Shown: positions 57,085-64,000 of the stretch, in pieces
Layout of the letters: every line of letters begins with the position of its first letter
How positions within the stretch are numbered: position 1 is the stretch's first letter
From: Macrotis lagotis
Lineage: Eukaryota; Chordata; Mammalia; Peramelemorphia; Peramelidae
Assembly (NCBI RefSeq): GCF_037893015.1
Contig: NC_133660.1
Coordinates: forward strand, 158,745,092-158,809,091
Direction: 5' to 3'
DNA length: 64,000 nt
Program-made: the position numbers and the translations under genes
The notes under the pieces: model-generated
The model's input: only the letters and a program-made list of their open reading frames with translations
Told to the model about the DNA's origin: nothing
Databases searched by the model: none

Positions 57085-57345
57085 AGTACATACATAGTCT
57101 GCATTTGTTTGGTCTAGGAAGACATCGAAAATCAGATTTGGTACATACAGAAAAGGGTAATTAAGCAATAATTGCATTGATGTAGGGTATGTAGGGGATA
57201 AACAGCTTGTGAATCAATAAAGCATGAGGCTGCAGGCTGTGTTATTTATTGATTTATGATCCGTTTAGCTCCAAGTTTACTCTGCATCTAATGCAATTAG
57301 ACCTACTGTATCGTACTTCATTGGGATAGACTAGGAGGAGTGATG
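57085..57345. promoter_or_regulatory. Candidate conserved noncoding element (homeodomain-motif rich)
   Basis: Repeat-free, mixed-composition stretch with GGGTAATTAAGCAATAATTG, AATCAATAAAGC, TTATTGATTTATGATC, CATCTAATGCAATTAGACC. TAATTA, ATTGATTTAT and TTTATGA are core motifs of homeodomain, PBX/MEIS and CDX-type factors. Conservation is inferred from texture only. Confidence 0.35.
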
Positions 57346-59194
57346 AGGGAACAATGAATCTTTTCAGTTGAAAAAAAGGATGTCTGAATTAATATCTTTT
57401 TAAATATTGGTACTATTAAATTTCTCTCTTTCCTTGTCTCCAATGTCACTTTCAGACTCTAAAACCATATCTGTTTTAGGTTCACAAGCTGCTTGAATTT
57501 GAACAACTACAGATTGATACACAAATGTAAAATCGAAAATATGACTGCACTGATTTCAACACAGGTAGAACTGCTATACTTTTTAAGTGAGGAAAATTGC
57601 TAAATTTTAACTAATTTAATACCATTATGGGGGCTTGCTCCATAAGTAATAGGAGATAAAAACAATTCACTTCATGTTCTAGTCATACCTAGGATCAGAG
57701 CTCCCCAGGTAATCACTACTTCTGCAAGTTCAGCTATTTTCTGTATCATATTCAACCCCTTCATAGGTATGCTCCTCTCTCAGTGGTAGCTCAGTAAATA
57801 TGTCATAATTTTTTTTATTCAATATACAAAGGGTCAGAGGACTAAAAGATCGAATCAGGCCACCTGATTCTATATCCCATATGACCACATTTACATCAAC
57901 TAGACAGAAAACTAAGGAAAAAAAACTGGATGTATCATCAACTGTCACTTTCTATAGCCTGCTGGAGGAATAAAGCTATAATTTGATTTCATCATAGAGA
58001 TCTGTCAGCAAATACAGAAACATGTTGTGGTTTTAAAGTTTACCAAAAATGACTTACAAATCATGAAACTGACATTAGTTAAGTGTACTTAAATAAGAAG
58101 TCATAGAAAGTATTACTGGAAAACAATAGCTAAACAAGTTAAACATTCACAACTTTACTGAACAATGAAATTCAAACTTTAGACACTCTTCTCTACATGC
58201 ATCTATTACCCTACTTGAGATTTTAAAAAAGATATCAGAGTTAACAAAAGTATATACCCTTCCTTTTTCTTTTTCCTTACAGTTGGATACAGGAGAGAGA
58301 TGATAGGTTAAATTTACAGAATTAAAAAAAAAACTTTTGGACATGCCCAATATAGAAATTTTGCTTTGCTTAAATTTGAATATTTATTATGCTTCTTCTC
58401 ACTCAGAGGGGTTAGTAGGAGGATGAAAAAATAAATGTCTATTGATTTTAAAAAAAAGATGAAATTTAGTTATAATAAATTTTAAAAAGAAATGGAACAA
58501 AATTTTTCTAATTACAAACCTAATGCTATTGCTACTACACCATGCTGATTTTCAAATTATTTTTTTCCCACACAAAAGTCTTAGGCTATCACTTTATTTA
58601 CCAATCGAGTATGGCCATGGGCATTTTGGCTGGAAACATAAAACCAATATATCACCAACTATGCATTATAGAATATTTTATACAAAGAATCTGGCTTGGA
58701 AGTTTAAAACCAAGGAGATATGATGAGATCTCTACACACAACATTTGTTTGCTTTGGTGCTGGTTAGGATCTTAAACTATTATTTTTTTTTCCTTATCCA
58801 GGAGAATGATCTGTAGCAGGGTCTGTTGCTATAGAATCTTTTTTCAGATGAGATAGTTTACTATTAGAGGAAAGCTTCTTGGTTTTATGTTAATAACATT
58901 TTCCCTCCAGTCATTTCTTTGAGTATCAGCATGGGCCATTCAAGAAGAAAGATTATAAATCACATTTCAGTGCTTTGCTTTATAGCACATAACCAATATT
59001 GATACTATTAATTACTTATACCTTATCCATCTAACCTTGAGTAAGCAAAGACATGATTTAAATAAATTCACTTTTGCAAGTAATTCAAAGATGAATATAA
59101 GCATGAGTGACAGTATTAATTTTCCATAACTAAATATAATATGCAGGTGATTCACTTCATATGATTTAATTCAAAATTTCATAAAATGTTTCTT
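57346..59194. other. Unassigned noncoding sequence
   Basis: No gene or named repeat recognised. Chance frames up to 77 codons (58542-58775 plus) lack motifs. Confidence 0.45.
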
Positions 59195-59355
59195 GATCAA
59201 AGAGATCATTTAGATTATTTTTTTCAGATGAAATAACTAAAAGTCAGAATCCAAGCAATTTGTTGAAAGACTTATAAATGGTTCATTGCAGAGTCCTTGG
59301 TCTAGCTGGGTCTCCTAATTTTGAATTCACTACTCTTTCCAATGTAGCATGCATG
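59195..59355 (-). repeat. MIR-type SINE
   Basis: TTTCAGATGAAATAACTAAA, AGCAATTTGTTGAAAGACTT, CTCCTAATTTTGAATTCACT and ACTCTTTCCAATGTAGCATG, reversed MIR order. Confidence 0.65.
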
Positions 59356-59489
59356 CTGTTTTCTATATTAAAGCCATTAAAAAATCAGATACATTAAAAT
59401 ATCCTTAGGAAAGGGAAGTATCTTGCCAAAAATTTTATTTGAGAACATATGGATAATGTTCAAATTCAATTTAATTCTACATTTTTAAA

Positions 59490-59560
59490 TACCTATTATT
59501 TTTAAGGCTCTAAGTTAGGTGCCAGAGAGGGAAAGAAACTCTGTCTGTAATTTTATAAGT
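59490..59560 (-). repeat. L2-clade LINE 3' fragment
   Basis: TAAATACCTATTATTTTTAA, GGCTCTAAGTTAGGTGCCAG and GAAACTCTGTCTGTAATTTT, reversed L2 3' end. Confidence 0.5.
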
Positions 59561-60149
59561 AGAGATAACTATTAAGTAAGGAATTTCTCATGACTGATGA
59601 ATGCATGGTAACAATTTCTCCAAATCCTACCATAGTAGAAATTTGCTGAGAGTACTAAGATTTTAAGTGACTTTGATCACAGAAACAAGTCTCTTCTTTC
59701 TGGCCTCAAAGCTCATATTGTCTTTCTGCTATCTCAAAAAGAAAAACTGTTCCTGATCACAAAAAGTTAAAGAGTGCTTAGGAAATATACATATGTATAT
59801 AAATTATTTAATATTTGCACACACATTTCATATGTGTATCTTTTATTTTTATATGTATTGCAGATGCTGCATCTATAACACTATAACATATCACACCTAT
59901 TGATTGATAGATAGATGCAAAAACAGTGACAGATACACAAAATCGACTACATAGCATTAAGAACTATGTGGATGAGGAAGGCTTCCCTGAAGTCAGTGAT
60001 CCATGACCAAAATATTCTATGAACCAAAGTGGAAGGGAGTGTTTTATGAAAGAAGAGAAGATTGATATCTCCCTAAATAAGGGAGAGGTTCTAGTGACCT
60101 TTAATACATATTGCTCTTTGTAATTTAACAGTGAATGAGAGTGTAAATG
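59561..60149. other. Unassigned noncoding sequence
   Basis: No gene or repeat family recognised. Confidence 0.45.
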
Positions 60150-60275
60150 TGGTACAATGGAAAGAAAACTGAATTTACAGTTTAAGGACCTCTATTCAAA
60201 TCCTGACTGCTACTGATTGCCTCTATGGACTCAAGTCACTTCACTTTCTGAATCTCATTTTTTTTACTTTTGATT
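60150..60275 (+). repeat. MIR-type SINE
   Basis: GTACAATGGAAAGAAAACTG, CCTCTATTCAAATCCTGACT, GACTCAAGTCACTTCACTTT and CTGAATCTCATTTT in MIR order. Confidence 0.7.
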
Positions 60276-60780
60276 TTGTTTTTGTCTGTTAGATGAAAAG
60301 TTTAGAACAAAAGATCTTGGAAATAAATCTCAGCTTTTAATCTATATATTTACACACATTCCAGGAATGCAGACCTATGCAAAATTACGAGAAGTGACAG
60401 TTTGTCTAGGACAAAGAATGTGTGAAGGGAAGTAATGTGAACCAAGTCTGGAAAGGTTGACAGGAGTCAAACTATATTTTGCCTTTAAATCAGGAACTGC
60501 TTCATAATACTGAGGAGAGTGACATTTTCAAATTAAAGGTATAATAATATTGTTTTGGAGACCTGGAGAGAGTGGATGAGAAAGGTGAAAAATTTCAGGC
60601 AATGAGATTAATTTAGGAGACCAATCTGTAATTGTGGTAGAAGAAGGTATAAGAGCCTGAAATGATAGTGATAACCACATGAGTGGGAAAAAATACAATT
60701 TCAAGCTAGCTTTTGAATTTCACCTATTTGAAGGACCTGTCCTAAGTATAGGCTTTAACTAATGTGTCCCTCAGAGAGAT

Positions 60781-60805
60781 TTTAATTAATTAATTAATTA
60801 AAATA
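60781..60805. repeat. (TTAA)n palindromic repeat
   Basis: TTTTAATTAATTAATTAATT, self-complementary. Confidence 0.9.
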
Positions 60806-60809
60806 GAAT

Positions 60810-60940
60810 ATGGTTTTAATTCACAACTCTTCAACTTCCTATCTTTGTGAACTCATACAAGTCACTTGAAATCTCTGACCCTGTTTCCTCATTTTTTAAA
60901 TGAAACATTGTACCAGATGGAATTAAAGCAATTCTTAGTT
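60810..60940 (+). repeat. MIR-type SINE fragment
   Basis: TGTGAACTCATACAAGTCAC, TTGAAATCTCTGACCCTGTT and TCCTCATTTTTTAAATGAAA in MIR order. Confidence 0.65.
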
Positions 60941-61559
60941 AAGGGAATGACATGTACTAAGACATAAAGGTGGAAAATAAGAATTATGAGAGAGTAACTC
61001 ATCTCATTTGATGAAACAATTGAGAAAATGAAAGACAGTTGAGACAATATTGTGGACTGCCTTAAATGATAGGCTGGACATTTTGCATTCACTATTTTCA
61101 AATGTTAGCAATAAATGATGTAGGGAGAATCTGTCCTATAGAGTTTTCAACAACCTTTGGGATTCCATGTTCTGAAGCTTTAAAAAAAGTATAGAGATGG
61201 TCCTCCAGTCTTTTTCATACAACTTTCTTGAAGCTTCTGAAGCTTTACTAAGTTTGAAGAAAAGACCAACTTGGCAAAACCATTGAAATTCTCTTTAAAA
61301 TGGGAATACAGTCATTCAGGAGATTTCATCCATGCCTCCTACTTCATAGAAGGAAAAATGTTTTTGAGGAGCAGCAATATAAAAGGAAAAATAACATGTC
61401 CTAAAAATAACAAAGTTCTCTTTTAATCACGTCTTCAACTATCCACACAAATGATAGAAATGGTTTCTGAAAAATCCAGAAATGGTCACACAGGAAGGAG
61501 AGAGGTCTTTACCAAAATACGAGGGGTCTCTAGAACCTTGTTTGTTTGTGAGAGATGTA

Positions 61560-61725
61560 ACAGTGAAAAGGACTACAGAAACCTTCTATTCTGACATTCT
61601 CAATTTACAGATTAAAATACAGAGGCCCAATGAGGTCGTAACCTCCTCAAGCTAACCTAGATAATAATTGGTACAAATGATCCTGAACCGAAAGTCCCTG
61701 TCTCTATAGCAAAATGCACTTCTGA
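61560..61725 (-). repeat. MIR-type SINE
   Basis: CAATTTACAGATTAAAATAC, AGAGGCCCAATGAGGTCGTA and AACCGAAAGTCCCTGTCTCT, reversed. Confidence 0.7.
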
Positions 61726-61731
61726 ATTCCC

Positions 61732-62035
61732 ATAAGTGGACAGAGCACTAGCCTTGAAGTCAGGAGGATGAATTCAAATCCAGTCTCAGACACTTGACAC
61801 TCTTACTAGTTGTGTAACCTTGGAGAAGTCGCTTAACCCTGATTGTCTGGCATCTAGGATCATCTCCAGTTGTCCTGATTCTTATCTTGTCCCTGAACTC
61901 AGATGACTCCAGAGAAGAAAGTGAGACTGTTGATTTAACATAATATCCCCTCACTCAAATCCAAGTCATGTTCTTGTTGTAGCATCACTTCCCTGATGTC
62001 ACTGTCTTCTTTGAGGACAAACATCACCATCAGGA
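61732..62035 (+). mobile_element. CORE-SINE with RTE-type tail
   Basis: Head AGTGGACAGAGCACTAGCCT and AGTCAGGAGGATGAATTCAA, CORE CAGTCTCAGACACTTGACAC and CCTTGGAGAAGTCGCTTAAC. A second body follows (GATCATCTCCAGTTGTCCTG, GACTCCAGAGAAGAAAGTGA) and the tail CATCACTTCCCTGATGTCAC with TCTTTGAGGACAAACATCAC. The tail resembles the 3' end of the RTE LINE at 38205-39325. Confidence 0.85.
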
Positions 62036-62214
62036 AGCAGTGGAAAAGTTTCTTGTTGCTTCCAATTGTTATTTTCTCTCTTCTTCCCTCTCTACCAGTA
62101 TGTTCACCTTGACCTCACTATCTATCTCCTTTCAATTGCAGACCATTCCTAAATGAGAACAAGGCATGTAATAATTACCAAAATAATCAAAGGAGACTTT
62201 TAAAAATTTTATTT

Positions 62215-62346
62215 TTTGATTTTTTTAGCTAGGCAATGGGGTTAAGTGACTTGCCCAAGGTCAAACAGCTAGGTAACTACTAAGTAAACTCAGGTCCTCC
62301 TGACTCCAGGGCCAATGCTCTAACCACTGTACAACCTAGCTACCCC
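62215..62346 (-). mobile_element. WSINE1-like SINE, slightly shortened
   Basis: TTTTTAGCTAGGCAATGGGG, TTAAGTGACTTGCCCAAGGT, CTCAGGTCCTCCTGACTCCA and ACCACTGTACAACCTAGCTA, reversed SINE. A few bases are lost between AGGTAACTAC and the GAACTCAGG block. Confidence 0.88.
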
Positions 62347-62492
62347 TTAAATTTTATTTTTTTAATTAATAAATTATTTCTAACAGTCATTTTTTGAAGT
62401 TTCAAGTTTCTCCCTCTCTCCCTTCCCTCCCCTTCCCCTGACAGGGAGCAAGTTAATAAAGGTTATACATGCATAACTATGTTGAACATTTT
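62347..62492 (-). mobile_element. Old L1 LINE 3' UTR fragment
   Basis: AATTTTATTTTTTTAATTAA, CAAGTTTCTCCCTCTCTCCC, AGGTTATACATGCATAACTA and TGTTGAACATTTTC are the older L1 3' UTR subtype seen also at 4075 and 29838. It is cut off by the start of the younger L1. Confidence 0.78.
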
Positions 62493-62494
62493 CT

Positions 62495-64000
62495 TTTTTT
62501 TCATTTATTTTAATTTTTTAATCTCTTTTTTTTATTTTTATTAAAGATATTATTTGAGTTTTACAGTTTTCCCCCAATCTTGCTTGTGTCCCCCCACCCC
62601 CACCCCACAGATAGCACTCTGTCAGTCTTTATTTTGTTTCCATGTTGTATCTCAATCCAAATTGGGTGTGATGAGAGAGAAATCATATCCTTAAAGAGAA
62701 CAGAATTCTCAGAGGTAACCAGATCAAACCATAAGACATCTGGGTTTTTTTTTCCGAATTAAAGGGAATAGTCCTTGTACATTGTTCATACTCCACAGCT
62801 CCTTATCTGGATACAGATGGTACTCTCCTTTCCAGACAGCCAAAAACTGTTCCCAATTGTTGCGCTGATGGAATGAGCAAGTCCTTCAAGGTTGAACATC
62901 ACTCCCATGTTGCTGTTAGGGTGTACAGTGTTTTTCTGGTTCTGCTCATCTCACTCAGCATCAGTTCATGCAAATCCCTCCAGGTTTCCCTGAAATCCCG
63001 TCCCTCCTGGTTTCTAATAGAACAATAGTGTTCCATGACATACATATAACACAGTTTGCTAAACCATTCCCCAATTGAAGGAAATTTACTGGATTTCCAA
63101 TTCTTTGCCACCACAAACAGGGCTGCTATAAATATTTTGTACAAGTAATGTTTTTACCCTTTTTCCTCATCTCTTCAGGGTATAGACCCAGTAGTGGTAT
63201 TGCTGGGTCAAAGGATATGCACATTTCTGTTGCCCTTTGGGCATAGTTCCAAATAGCTCTTCAGAAGGGTTGGATGAGTTCATAGCACATCCCTTCCAAC
63301 AATGATCATTCTCCTTCCTGGTCATACTGGCCAATCTGAGAGGTGTGAGGCGGTACCTCAGCGAAGTTTTAATTTGCATTTCTCTAATAATGATTTAGAG
63401 CATTTTTTCATATGGCTATGGATTGCTTTGATCTCCTCATCTGTAAATTGACTTTGCATATCCTTTGACCATTTGTCAATTGGGGAATGGCTTTTTGTTT
63501 TAAAAATATGTCTCAGTTCTCTGTATATTTTAGAAATGAGTCCTTTGTCAGAATCATTAGTTGTAAAGATTGTTTCCCAATTTACTACTTTTCTTTTGAT
63601 CTTGATTACATTGGTTTTATCTGTGCAAAAACTTTTTAATTTAATGTAATAGAAATCATCTAATTGGTTTTTAGTGATGTTCTCCAACTCTTCTTAGTCA
63701 TAAACTGTTCCCCTTTCCATAGATCTGACAGGTAGACTAGTCCTTGATCTTCTAATTTGCTTATAGTATTGTTTTTTATGACTATGTCCTGTAACCATTT
63801 GGATCTTATCATGGTAAAGGGTGTGAGGTGTTGGTCTAATCTAAGTTTCTTCCATACTAACCTCCAATCATCCCAGCAGTTTTTATCAAAGAGGGAGTTT
63901 TTATCCCAGTGGCCTGACTCTTTGGGTTTATCAAATAGCAGATTACTATAATCCTCTCCTGCTTTTACACCTAGTCTATTCCACTGGTCCACCATTCTAT
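62495..64000 (-). mobile_element. Younger L1 LINE, 3' part, running off the window edge
   Basis: 3' UTR at about 62495-62900 (TTGAGTTTTACAGTTTTCCC, GGATACAGATGGTACTCTCC), then ORF2 C-terminus. The least decayed L1 in the window; its 5' part lies beyond 64000. It shares its 3' UTR subtype with the L1 at 42444-43000. Confidence 0.92.
62899..63997 (-). pseudogene. L1 ORF2 C-terminal region, decayed, partial at edge
   Basis: ORF2p is the endonuclease/reverse transcriptase of L1; only the post-RT and C-terminal part is in the window. From 63995: VDQWNRLGVKAGEDYSNLLF and HLTPFTMIRSKWLQDI; then IKLKSFCTDKTNVIKIKR, SDKGLISKIYRELRHIFK and KAIHSHMKKCSKSLL; then MQIKTSLRYRLTPLRLASM with KENDHCWKGC (the Cys/His C-terminal motif). 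Last come KIFIAALFVVAKNWK and YVMEHYCSIRNQ. These parallel human L1 ORF2 closely. They lie in changing frames, with breaks near 63690, 63370 and 63200, so the copy is dead. Confidence 0.92.

Larger units (their letters stand above)
60365..61150 (-). repeat. L2-clade LINE remains, split by a MIR
   Basis: Left part to about 60700: AAAGAATGTGTGAAGGGAAG, AAGTCTGGAAAGGTTGACAG and TGGAGACCTGGAGAGAGTGG. Right part 60945-61150: GGGAATGACATGTACTAAGA and TGGACTGCCTTAAATGATAG. The order is only partly consistent with one copy; two old copies are possible. Confidence 0.55.

Noticed and set aside
1-64000. CRISPR arrays, operons, phage or plasmid features
   Set aside because: No spaced identical repeats, ribosome-binding sites or dense gene runs; the sequence is plainly vertebrate noncoding DNA.

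Overview
The window reads as noncoding DNA from a marsupial, probably an Australian one. The evidence is the repeat content. There are CORE-SINEs of the MAR1 and MIR/THER1 types, and many tRNA-headed SINEs whose body reads CTAGCTGTGTGGCCTTGG and ends in a GCCTTGCAAAAACCT tail; I take these to be WSINE1-like from memory. There are also marsupial-type L1 ends, an RTE-clade LINE, old L2 pieces and many (TA)n, (CT)n and (CTTC)n tracts. Base composition is strongly AT-rich throughout. I found no complete protein-coding gene, no rRNA or tRNA gene, no CRISPR array and no bacterial-type operon. Open reading frames up to about 160 codons are all explained by repeats, by microsatellites or by chance. 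The window is intergenic or lies inside a very long intron; one weak candidate exon at 31692-31788 is noted.

Layout. 1-4070 is mostly unassigned, with one SINE that has clear target-site duplications. 4075-6880 is an old minus-strand L1 with both ends but no ORF2 core. 7000-13850 is unassigned sequence with MIR/MAR1 relics and two candidate regulatory patches near 12.3-12.7 kb. 13860-16030 and 22300-22840 look like decayed LTR material. 17-22 kb holds L2/MIR relics, a purine-rich block and a (CTTC)n tract. 25-37 kb is dense in MIR/L2 relics, two L1 3' ends and two inverted copies of a repeat family I cannot name. 37-48 kb is a nest of LINEs: L1, RTE, L1-in-L2, and SINE-in-L1-in-RTE. 48-53 kb holds L2/MIR relics, microsatellites and an isolated L1 5' UTR. 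53595-56791 is the most interesting object. 57-62 kb is mostly unassigned with a candidate conserved element, and 62.3-64 kb is a relatively young minus-strand L1 that runs off the end.

Best candidate for something new: a 3.2-kb minus-strand insertion at 53595-56791, bounded by a perfect 14-bp direct repeat with a TTTT/AA-type junction. It carries a full L1-type 5' UTR and a decayed ORF1, but no ORF2. In place of ORF2 and the usual 3' UTR it has a CT-rich linker and three internal, reverse-oriented SINE-like modules. It behaves as a single retrotransposed unit, that is, a half-L1 (HAL1-like)/SINE composite. At least the first module differs from nearby SINEs mainly by T-to-C changes (A-to-G on the element's own strand), a pattern that would fit RNA editing before reverse transcription. 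Family names come from memory of consensus sequences, not from a search.
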